Assembly: GCA_963575645.1 (NCBI GenBank)
Contig: OY754464.1
Location: forward strand, 27,543,501 to 27,607,500
Length of the DNA: 64,000 bases
Direction: 5' to 3'
From: Xanthostigma xanthostigma
Lineage: Eukaryota > Arthropoda > Insecta > Raphidioptera > Raphidiidae
Within the stretch, counting starts at the first letter, position 1. Every line of letters begins with the position of its first letter. The notes beneath the pieces are model-generated. The model was not told the DNA's origin. It saw only the letters and a program-made list of their open reading frames with translations, and did not search any database. Positions 11,540-23,500 of the stretch are shown one piece after another. The position numbers and the translations under genes are program-made.

Positions 11540-14500
11540 TTAATCGTAAAGCAATGCGCTCTTCTGGTCTTCTTGCATTTTTCTTGTCAATAAAACCGCA
11601 GCCCTGTGCAATTTCTCATCCATTCTATCTGAAAATGTAGACGCACTCATATTTTTACTTGTTTTTAACCCCTCACGTAAAAAAGGAAGGCTGGTATAGG
11701 TTGGAACGTTTTGTTAGTATTATAACGAATGTTCGAATTCGCGAATATTCTCATACTTTTTTTACATTCACTCGCATTCGCAAAATTAATGCGAATATTA
11801 ATAGAAAAAACTAAGGTAAGCTTACGATTATATCTACCTTTACTTTAGCATCAGGTAATAAAGCTTTAGACTTAGTATTAATAATTAACCTAATACCCAG
11901 AACCACTAAAATGTGTGCGTGCGATTTGCGCAGTCAATCATGTGCCAAATTTTAACCTTGAACAAATGACGCCAGATTTGAAAACTGAATATTCCCATAT
12001 GTATTTTAAAATGTCTAAAAATTGGCATTCGTTACATCAACAGTTTTTGTCTGTGGCGTCGTAGCTCCAAAAATATGAACAAATTTCAATCTGCTTTTTT
12101 TTTTGTTTGAAAGAGCAATGAACAGCTACGTAAGTGAATTGCTTACCTTAAAAAACCTTTGATCACTCAATCAATTGTTTAATAATAAGTCATAAGTAAG
12201 TATATATTATTTATTTCTGATGAACCTGATGGGGATTACTACAATACGTCAAACAAATAAATAACATTAAATGATTTCATACTTTTTATTAAACAATCGA
12301 TTAGGTAATAATTTTGAGTTTGGGATTTTTAAATTTTTAACTTAATTCTTCTAACTTTCAAACTAACTAACCAATTAATAGAAGTACAGTCGGGATATAC
12401 TAATGATTATAAAGAATCTTGAAACAATAAATTGTCCACAGAAATAAGGTAAGCTTCTCTACTTACATAGTTTGGGCATGCTCGGTAAAAGAGGGCAATC
12501 TGATCACTTAAAACATATATTCTATTTCAGTTTATTCGGTTGTAATAGAGACTTACATAGTAATTTCCCGCCTCGCATCGGAAAACTAATTGGTAACGGA
12601 ATTGGAAATCCCAGTATAAACACAAATGGATCTTCGCATTCACCGTCGGGAAACGTTTCGCGATAATCGTCTTGCATCAAACAGTTCAACATCTCGACGC
12701 GACCTAGCAAACATCCCGTTGGATACTTTTTAGGCAGTCTAATTTTTCTACCTAAAATATAAAAAATATATAAAATATATACTTTTGGCTTTGGGAATCT
12801 TTTTACTATAGAACAATCTTCTGAAGGCTTCTCAAAAAAATTGACTGATATTTTATATAAAAAAACAGTCAGTTTTTGGGAATCCTTCAGAAAATTGTTC
12901 TACAATAAAAAGATTTCCAAAAGTGTATTTTTTTAATGAAATTTTAAATGCCGCTTCTGAAATGACGCAGATATAATTGAGAGCCTGTATTTGTCACGCC
13001 CAGGTATCCTCTTCTATAGATAAAGAAGCGTGACTGTTTTCTGAGTCATCATATGTCAGTTTATGCTCAGCGTTTAAAACAAAAATACATTTCTTTAAAT
13101 CTTGTTTGCAATAGGAAGGATGCAAGAGCGAAAAAGTTGATTTACATTATTTGTTTACGCATGAGGAATAATATGCATTGTTCAATAAATAAAAAAAATA
13201 CGTGTGGCACTCGGGGACTGCCGCGATAAAGCTATTGCATATTCTTTTTAGGTCTTTAAGTTTTTCTTCTCTATAAAACGAAAATAGCTAGGTATAAATA
13301 ATAAGGTATAAATAGTGTAATTACACACCAAAACAATTATTCATTCGGAAAATTTGAACAAAAAGAACGATATTAAGAGTTTGATCATAGAATTTCGCGC
13401 GATGTACATTTATATAGATATAATATCATATATACTTTCTCTGCACATAACCTAAATAATTTAGGTTATTTTTATAGAAATTATAGCAGTATTATATATA
13501 AATTCATTTATACACAAATAAAGATAGAATCAGTTATGAGCAGTTATGCAGTTATGAGCACACAAACACCGTGCCGAAGTCTGCCGAACTGAAACGACGT
13601 TAGATGATGCACGGCTGTCAACGCCGCACCGCTGTGCCGGTCGGAGTGGGGGGTGTTAGGTTTTTTTTCGTTACGGAATGGGTGTTAGGTTTTTTTCGTT
13701 ACGGAATTTCTTGATTCGGTCGCCGCGCTCAAAGCCCGCGATAGAAGCTATGCAATAGCTTAATAAAATAAAATAAATTACCTTCAAATTTTCTTAAATA
13801 GAAATCTTCTCCATATTTAATTTCCTCTTTGGTGGGCTTTTTTGCGGCTGCCGCTATCCATAAATAACCTCGATAATCAGTGTTCCACGATCGTCCTTCG
13901 TGTCTAAGAGAAAGAGAATATTGTTTTCAATTAATTTGTGGCTCTCGAACTTCTTAACAAAACAAAAAGGTCGATTTGCGTGCCGAAGGCTTTATACAAT
14001 CATATTTGCATTTGAATTTGGAACATTGTAATAGTTTTACGGTAAAGTATACGGATATACCTTTAATACCACTAGTCTTCGAAATTTTAGCTGTGCTAGT
14101 TTTAGAAACAGAGTAAGAATCAGTTTCCGAGATAAAATACAGTGTAAACTCTCTATAACGAAACTTAAGGGACCGAGTGTTTTCTTTTGTGATATGAAGA
14201 AAAACAGTGTAAGGACACAAATACGTTTTTTTTTTAATTTTTATAACTAGGTGTACAATATACATCAATTTCTAAAATGGTAGCCACAGTAGATCAACTG
14301 AGCCCAAAACGCCTTCCAACATCTTTTTTTTTCACTTTTTAGGCGCGAATAGCGTAAGCTAAAGCGCCTATATGTACTCGCTTTGTCTGTGAATCTGTGA
14401 ATCTGTGAGTCACGCTTTTTGTATCCAGCGTACAGCCCAAACGCCTTAACCGATTTTAAAAAACTTTTTTTTGTTCGATTCGTCTCCGGGTAACTTAAAT

Positions 14501-17500
14501 CCTAACGTCGCCCGATTTTTGAATTTTTGTCCCAGACGGGAGAAAATTAGGAAAAAAAAAGTTTTTTGCTTATTTCTCGCTCAATTTAAATCAGATCGGT
14601 TTGAAACCAGTCTTAAACGAAAGAGGAGAACATTTTACATATATTTCGTGTAACAGAATTTGCCCAAACAGTTTTTTTATCCCGATTTATATAGAAATAA
14701 ATTCATTTTATACATAATTATATAGAAATGAATTCAATTTAATTGTTGCACGGTTTAACATGACAATTTAAAATACGAGCACCAAGGTAATTTGAAATAG
14801 AAAGGATTGATTTTTTTTTAAGTTGGACTAAGTCTAAACCAATTCTGAAAATTTTAGGGGGGGTTGCCCGATTATTTATATAAATAAATGACTTCAAAAG
14901 TAGGCATATTTAACATCGGCTTTATGGTAAAACGGTAGATGGATGATATGTTTTCATTGATTTCTCCAAAACTAGTCGGTGGAAATTAAAAAAAAACTAT
15001 TTAAATTAAAATTAAAACATTAATAAATTATTGAAAACAAAAAAACCCGTTGTGCCCGACTAATTAAAAAGATATTTAATTAAATAAATATCTTTTTAAT
15101 TATAAATAAATATTAAAACCAGTGGGAGTATATGCCCAAGTAATTCAAGAATTACAAGGCGCGAAATTTTACGTCGAATACCCCGGTGTTTTGCTTGAAA
15201 ATCGGTGTATAATATATTTAACGACACTTGGAGAAGTAAAAATAACAGTTGAAAATAATGAAACACAGAAAGGAAAATATAATTTTAATAAATTCATGGT
15301 TCTCTATGTAATATGTTATTGTGTCATGCAAAAATTAAACATAACTAACATCTTCAGAACAAAAGAATAACAGATTTGTTTTCAAAATATTTCTGAAATT
15401 ATGAGTTTAGAAAAAAAAATTCATAACTTTCTTGTAAAAACAGATAGAAAAATAAACCGTTATGAAAAGTACCCAATTATTATATAAAAACAACTTTATA
15501 ACATATATGTGCCGACTTTAGCTCAAAGAATTTTTTATAAAACTTTCTTTAAAATAGAATAATAAAACATTATAAAAAGTACACTATTATTATATAAAAA
15601 ACAACGATGGCATGTATCTCTTTTGCGCATGCGCCGATTTTTCCCAAAAATTATACAAAACTCTTGTAAAAATAGATCGAATAATAAACTGTTATGAGAA
15701 GTATACCATTGTTATATACAAACAACTTTATAACTTATACCTCTTCTGCGCATGCGCCGACTTTCCCTCAAAAAACATTTTACAAAACTTTCTTGTAAAG
15801 TAAAATAATAAAACATTATAAAAAGACATCATTATTATATAAAAAACAACTATGGCTTGTATCTCTTTTGCGCATGCGCCGATTTTTCCCAAAAATTATA
15901 CAAAACTCTTGTAAAAATAAATCGAATAATAAACTGTTATGAAAAGTATACCGTTGTTATATACAAACAACTTTATAACTTATACCTCTTCTGCGCATGC
16001 GCCGACTTTCCCTCAAAAAACATTTTAGAAAACTTTCTTGTAAAGTAGAATAATAAAACATTATAAAAAGTACACCATTATTATATAAAAAAATTAGTTG
16101 TCTGTAAAGTCGGTTTACGGACGATAGTTTTACGTGATAACGTATTCCGCTCGAATATCATATTTAATAATACATTACTGCGCTCTCGCTTACACGCACA
16201 GGGTCAGGCGGAACGTTATGGAACGTTACACTTTTTCGTGCGTGCAGCTGGTGTTTCATCAATTTATAAGACGTTATCACGTCAAAAACTTAGTCACCAT
16301 CTTTAGAAGTCCGCCATATTGGATTTAGAGTGACGTCACTTTATTTTTCGAGTTATTCTCAGCAAGCCCTTTCATTTGATACCCATATTGTAAGTAAGCA
16401 TAGTAAAATTAGTCCGCCATCTTTAGAACTCTGCCATATTGGATTTACAGTGACGTCACTTTATGTTTCGAGTTATTTTCAGCAAGCCCTTTCATTTGAT
16501 ACCCATATTGTAGGAAAGCATAATAAAATTAGTCCGCCATCTTTAGAAGTCCGCCATATTGGATTTAGAGTGACGTCACTTTATGTTTCGAGTTACTCTC
16601 AGCAAGCCCTTTCATTTGATACCCATATTGTAGGAAAGCATAATAAAATTAGTCCGCCATCTTTAGAAGTCCGCCATATTGGATTTAGAGTAATGTCACT
16701 TTATTTTTCGAGTTATTCTCAGCAAGACCTTTCATTTGATACCCATATTGTAGGAAAACATAATAAAATTAGTCCGCCATCTTTAGAAGTCCGCCATATT
16801 GGATGTAGAGTGACGTCACTTTATTTTTCGAGTTATTCTCAGCAAGCCCTTTCATTTGATACCCATATTGTAGGAAAGCATAATAAAATTAGTCCGCCAT
16901 CTTTAGAAGTCCGCCATATTGGATTTAGAGTGACGTCACTTTTTTTTTCGAGTTATTCTCAGCAAGCCCTTTCATTTGATACCCATATTGTTGGAAAGCA
17001 TAATAAAATTAGTCCGCCATCTTTAGAAGTTCGCCATATTGGATTTAGAGTAATGTCACTTTATTTTTCGAGTTATTCTCAGCAAGCCCTTTCATTTGAT
17101 ACCCATATTGTAGGAAAACATAATAACATTAGTCCGCCATCTTTAGAAGTCCGCCATATTGGATTTAGAGTGACGTAACTTTATTTTTCGAGTTATTCTC
17201 AGCAAGCCCTTTCATTTGATACCCATATTGTAGGAAAGCATAATAAAATTAGTCCGCCATCTTTAGAAGTCCGCCATATTGGATTTAGAGTGACGTCACT
17301 TTATTTTTCGAGTTATTCTCAGCAAGCCCTTTCATTTGATACCCATATTGTTGGAAAGCATAATAAAATTAGTCCGCCATCTTTAGAAGTCCGCCATATT
17401 GGATTTAGAGTAATGTCACTTTATTTTTCGAGTTATTCTCAGCAAGCCCTTTCATTTGATACCCATATTGTAGGAAAACATAATAAAATTAGTCCGCCAT

Positions 17501-20500
17501 CTTTCGAAGTCCGCCATATTGGATGTAGAGTGACGTCACTTTATTTTTCGAGTTATTCTCAGCAAGCCCTTTCATTTGATACCCATATTGTAGGAAAGCA
17601 TAATAAAATTAGTCCGCCATCTTTAGAAGTCCGCCATATTGGATTTAGAGTGACGTCACCGATTTTCCCCAAAAAATTTACAAAAATTTCTAGTAAAAAT
17701 AGATAGAGTAAAAACCGTTTTAAAAACTATATTATTATTATATAAAACAACATTATAAGAGATATATTCTTTTACGAATGCGCCGATGTTCCCCAAAAAC
17801 AATAGGCTACTTCATATTTGCATATCAAACATCCTCCCAAAATTTGGTTTCAATCCGCTCATCCTTGGTGTCGGAATGATAAGAAATGTCAAAAGTGACG
17901 TTTGCTTCTGTCAAAGTATTAAGTTCTAATAATTAGTTATTCAAATTGTTAACTTAGAAGGCGTTGCATTTCAGAAATATTCGAAACGGCATCCGTTTTT
18001 GAACAAATGCTATCTCCTTTGTTGTATTATTGTCATAAATAAAATTATCGACCAATTTTATTTTAAGACTGAACATACGCAATAATTATATTGCCATGTT
18101 ATACCGTGCAACAGAGAGAGATAACCGAAAGATGTTTGCTATCGGTTATATCAGATTGAATTTATTTCTATATAAATGTGTATAAGAAAAGTGATTGGGC
18201 GAATTCTGTTGTACGAAATTTATGTAAAATTTTCTCCTCTTTCGTTTAAGACAGGTTTCGAACCGATCTGATTTAAATTGAGCGAGTTATAAGCGAAAAA
18301 CTTCGTTTTTTCTAAATTGCTCCCCTCTGGAGCAAAAATTCAAAAATCGGGCGACGTTAGGATTTAAGTTACCCGGAGACAAATCGAACAAAAAAAAGTT
18401 TTTTAAAATCGGTTAAGTCGTTTGGGCTGTACGCTGGATACAAAAAGCGTGACTCACAGATTCACAGATTCACAGACAAAGCGAGTACATATAGGCGCTT
18501 TAGCTTACGCTATTCGCGCCTAAAAAGGCAAGCCTTTCATTTAAAATTGCCTTGGTAGTACTAAAATAAAAAGTTTGCATTTGTTCAAAAACGAATGCCA
18601 TTATAAATATTGGTAAAATGCAACGCCTTCTGAGTTAACAATTTGAATAACTAATTTGGAACATAAAACTTTGACAGTTGCAAACGTCATTTTTGACATT
18701 TCTTACCATTCCGACACAACGGATGATCGGATTGTAACCAAATTTTGGGAGGATGTTTGATATGCAAATATAAAGTGATTTATTGTTTTTTTGGGGAACA
18801 TCGGCGCATGCGCAAAAGAGTATATCTTTTATAATGTTGTTTTATAAAATAATAATATAGTTTTTGACGTGATAACGTCTTATAAATTGATGAAACACCA
18901 ATCTTATAAATTGATAAAACACCGGCTGCATGTACGAAAAAGTGTCACGTTCCGAAATCTGTCCCGTTCCGAAATCTGTACCGTTCCAAAATCTGTCCCG
19001 TTCCGAAATGTGTCACGTTCCGCCTGACTTAAATATGATATTCGAGCGGCAGATATCATCAACCGATTGAGATGAAAATTTGTATACACGTTTAGTTTGA
19101 ATGACAATGCATGGTTAGCTGTATGACGTCACTCTAAATCCAATATGGCGGACTTCTAAAGATGGCGGAAATGCCTTCGGTAATTTTGAAGCAGATATCA
19201 TCAACCGATTGGGATGAAAATTTGTATACAGGTTTAGTTTGAATGACAATGCATTGTTAGCTGTGTGACGTCACTCTAAATCAAATATGGCGAACTTCTA
19301 AAGATGGCGGACTAATTTTATTATGCTTTCCTACAATATGGGTATCAAATGAAAGGGCTTGCTGAGAATAACTCGAAAAATAAAGTGACGTCACTCTAAA
19401 TCCAATATGGCGGACTTCTAAAGATGGCGGACTAATTTTATTATGCTTTCCTACAATATGGGTATCAAATGAAAGGGCTTGCTGAGAATAACTCGAAAAA
19501 TATAGTGACGTCACTCTAAATCCAATATGGCGGACTTCTAAAGATGGCGGACTAATTTTATTATGCTTTCCTACAATATGGGTATCAAATGAAAGGGCTT
19601 GCTGAGAATAACTCGAAAAATATAGTGACGTCACTCTAAATCCAATATGGCGGACTTCTAAAGATGGCGTACTAATTTTATTATGCTTTCCTACAATATG
19701 GGTATCAAATGAAAGGGCTTGCTGAGAATAGCCCGAAAAATAAAGTGACGTCACTCTAAATCCAATATGGCGGACTTTTAAAGATGGCGGACTAATTTTA
19801 TTATGCTTTCCTACAATATGGGTATCAAATGAAAGGGCTTGCTGAGAATAACTCGAAAAATAAAGTGACGTTACACTAAATCCAATATGGCGGACTTCTA
19901 AAGATGGCGGACTAATTTTATTATGCTTTCTTACAATATGGGTATCAAATGAAAGGGCTTGCTGGGAATAACTCGAAAAATATAGTGACGTCACTCTAAT
20001 TCCAATATGGCGGACTTCTAAAGATGGCGGAAATGCCTTCGGTAATTTTGAAGCAGATATCATCAACCGATTGAGATGAAAATTTGTATACAGGTTTAGT
20101 TTGAATGACAATGCATTGTTAGCTGTGTGACGTCACTCTAAATCAAATATGGCGAACTTCTAAAGATGGCGGACTAATTTTATTATGCTTTCCTACAATA
20201 TGGGTATCAAATGAAAGGGCTTGCTGAGAATAACTCGAAAAATAAAGTGACGTCACTCTAAATCCAATATGGCGGACTTCTAAAGATGGCGGACTAATTT
20301 TATTATGCTTTCCTACAATATGGGTATCAAATGAAAGGGCTTGCTGAGAATAACTCGAAAAATAAAGTGACGTCACTCTTAATCCAATATGGCGGACTTC
20401 TAAAGATGGCGGACTAATTTTATTATACTTTCCTACAATATGGGTATCAAATGAAAGGGCTTGCTGAGAATAACTCGAAAAATAAAGTGACTTTAGTTTA

Positions 20501-23500
20501 AATCCAATATGGCGGACTTCTAAAGATGGCGGACTAAGTTTTTGACGTCAAGAGGGGTTTAAAAAAAAAAGTTTTTGACGTGATAACGTCTTATAAATTG
20601 ATGAAACACCAGCTGCACGCACGAAAAAGTGTAACGTTCCGTAACATTCCGCCTGACCCTGTGCGTGCAAGCGAGAGCGCAGTAATGTATTATTAAATAT
20701 GATATTGAGCGGAATACGTTATCACGTAAAACTATCGTCCGTAAACCGACTTTACAGACAACCAATTTTTTATAACGGCTTATTATTCTGCATATTTTAC
20801 TAGAAATTTTTGTAATTTTTTTTGGGGATAATCGGCGCATGCGCAAAAGATATTATATGCTATGATGTTTTTTATATAATAATAGTAAACTTTTCATAAA
20901 TGATTATTATTCTATATGTTTTACAAGAAAGTTTTGTAATTTATTTTTCGGGAAAATCGGCGCATGCGCAACAGAGAAAGAAGTACCTACCTTTCAATGT
21001 TGTTTTTTTATAATTATGATATACTTACATGTCATAACAGTTTATTAGCCTGTATATTTTTACAAGATAGTCATGAAAAAATGTGTTTTTCTAAATTTGT
21101 ACTTAGTTTCAGAAATATTTTGAAAATAAAAAAAATCTAATGTTAGTTTGTTCCGTAGATGTTAGTTAGGTATTTGACAAGCATTCTTTGTTTATTTTTA
21201 ACATCATAACGTGATAACATATAGAAAACCATGAACACGAACAGCAAATTTTATAATGTTTAGTGGTAACTATACGCGTTACTATACGCGTTAACGGAAA
21301 TTTTATTTTCTTTGTTATTATATGTCAAATGTCAATATTATAATTTATTAGTTGGAAAGGCCCCATAATCTAATTGCTGCAATTTGTTCGACTAGATTAA
21401 ATTAACTAAAGCTTTGAAATTTCACACACATGCAAGTCTGGTGACAATGTATATATCCAATATGGCGGATGCCCCAAGATGACGGAATACCTTTTCCTTC
21501 TCAACCATCTTGAATAAAATAATCAAATAATTTTTATAATTTATTGTCATAATAGTTAAAATTTTGAAAGACTATAAAAACAAGAAAAATAAAATACTAA
21601 TAAAAAGAAAGTTTTTATTGAAATGTACCAAAAAGAAAATATAATTTTTATAATTTAGGGTCACAATTATATTATTAATTGTGACTAATAAACGATCATA
21701 GAGTTTACAGCTAACGCTTTTATATTTATGAACCTAAATTAATTATTAATAAATTATTAAAATGATTTTTTCCTTTCTGTGTTTCAATACTTTCAACTGT
21801 TATTTTTTTATTAGATTAAGTTAATTAAATTATATTATTAAGCTCAAAGTGTCGTTAAAAATATACATCAATTTTCGAACATAACGTTGGGGTATATTAT
21901 GTAAAATTCGCGCCTTGTAATTCTTGAATTACTTGTGTCTTCAGACAATATTTTTTCTATTGCATGAATCAAAGAAGCCTTTTTGACAACGCACACAGTT
22001 TTTCTTTTTCTCATGTGAAACTTAGGCTACCTCCAAATGGGTAGTTTTTTTTTTATTTTGACTATTGGAATACATATTCATTATGTAGGTTATAACTGTG
22101 CCAAATTTAGTTCAGAGAAATTCGATTGTGGCAGGCATACTGACGAACAAACAAACAAATGATATCATAAGGGTTCCGTTTCTTTCCTTTTTTAAGACGC
22201 GAGTGTACATTGATATTTTTGACAAACGGATTGAAACTTAATAATACACTATAAAATGTTGACATTTGGCAAATATAACTCACTTTTTAACTCCACACAT
22301 TATCAGAGATGCCCACGGTTGTTGAATGGACAGGCACACACCGTGATCTTCTTTTTCCACGACCACGTCCCAAATCGACGCCTTCTTGACCTCATTTGGA
22401 TCCGTCTAAAACAAATGATGTCCATTGCAAACACAATAATCAGAAAATAATAATAATTTCTATTGTGAACACTGAACATAGTAAGTATTCACTATATGTA
22501 CAGAGTCTAAGATCAGTGTAAAGTAGTTTTTACAGAAGATTGGCCGAAAAGATCCATAAAACTGGTCACGTCTATGATTGATTTAATCAAATGCTTAAGT
22601 CAATGGTGTCACTGGTTTGGAAACATTTCATTCAAAAATTGTCTGACTGGTATGTCTTATGCGTGTTGGTAAATCAGTGACCCAATGTCTTTAGGTTCAA
22701 CACGAATAGAGGGAGATATTTGATCTCGCACCATATTTAAGTATTTATGGGAATTTAATGTCCCATTAATAAAAAAAGTCCGATTATGTTGTAATCATTT
22801 GAATATTTTCTTCGGTAGTATACACATTCATTTTGCAAAAGAATATTATCTGTCAAATTGAAAAACAAGATTTCAAGGCTCACTCTGATCCCGTCATTTT
22901 TTCCCAATGTTAATTTCCCTATGTGCACCTTACGTGTTTACATACTGTATATAATAATAGATAAGAATTGACTCTCGCATGTTGTGAGTTTAATAGTTCC
23001 TCTGTTGAATATGGAAAATCTACTGGTATCAGCCAACGTGTCACTGTAGATTAATTGAAAAATCAATCAACGCGAAATTCATAGTTTCAAATTTGAATCC
23101 TGACTGGATTGTTATAATTACGCTTATTTGTGTACCCAAAGGAATCTTTATAATACAGCTCAGTAATAGCTCCCATTAAAAATTAATAAAAAGGACCCTT
23201 TCGCGTGTTTCCATGTTTTCACATACATAACCTGTCAATGTCCACAATAAATATTAATTCTACAGTAGTACAAAGTCGTGTACTAAATTTTCCATACAGT
23301 TTGATAAAATAAAAAAAAAAAAAACAATTACCGTTCTTGATCCATAATATCCCTCTAAAGCCGGATTGGCCCTCATCAGTTTGATAAGTTCTGGCCGAGA
23401 TAATTCCGGCATATTATCGATGAAAGTTGATAGATCCTCTCCAATTTCAAAGTATGGCTGCAATGCGTCGGCAGTTTGGCTCTCGTAAAACTTTGCTGAA

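Larger units (their letters stand above)
15120..21935. mobile_element. Giant foldback (inverted-repeat) element
   Basis: The left arm (about 15120-18003) and right arm (about 18577-21935) are imperfect reverse complements over their length, with a loop of about 0.57 kb. Landmarks pair up: AGTAATTCAAGAATTACAAGG (15138) with its complement at about 21920; GCGCATGCGC blocks at 15625-16000 with those at 20835-20965; a 200-bp module at 16096-16306 with 20565-20767; 120-bp arrays at 16321-17660 with 19130-20530; and CATCCTCCCAAAATTTGG (17830) with its complement at about 18745. It lies wholly in TRIP4 intron 8. Foldback and Galileo-type transposons of Drosophila have arms with internal tandem repeats, so a relative is possible. 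No transposase is visible. Confidence 0.8.

Noticed and set aside
16321-17660. CRISPR-like array
   Set aside because: Units are contiguous 120-bp tandem copies without unique spacers, in a eukaryotic intron.
16330-17706. Long open frames of repeated 40-residue blocks (with mirror frames at 19281-20376)
   Set aside because: They follow from a 120-bp tandem unit, divisible by three and lacking stops in one frame. The same frame appears in inverted copies, and nothing suggests a start, splicing or codon selection.
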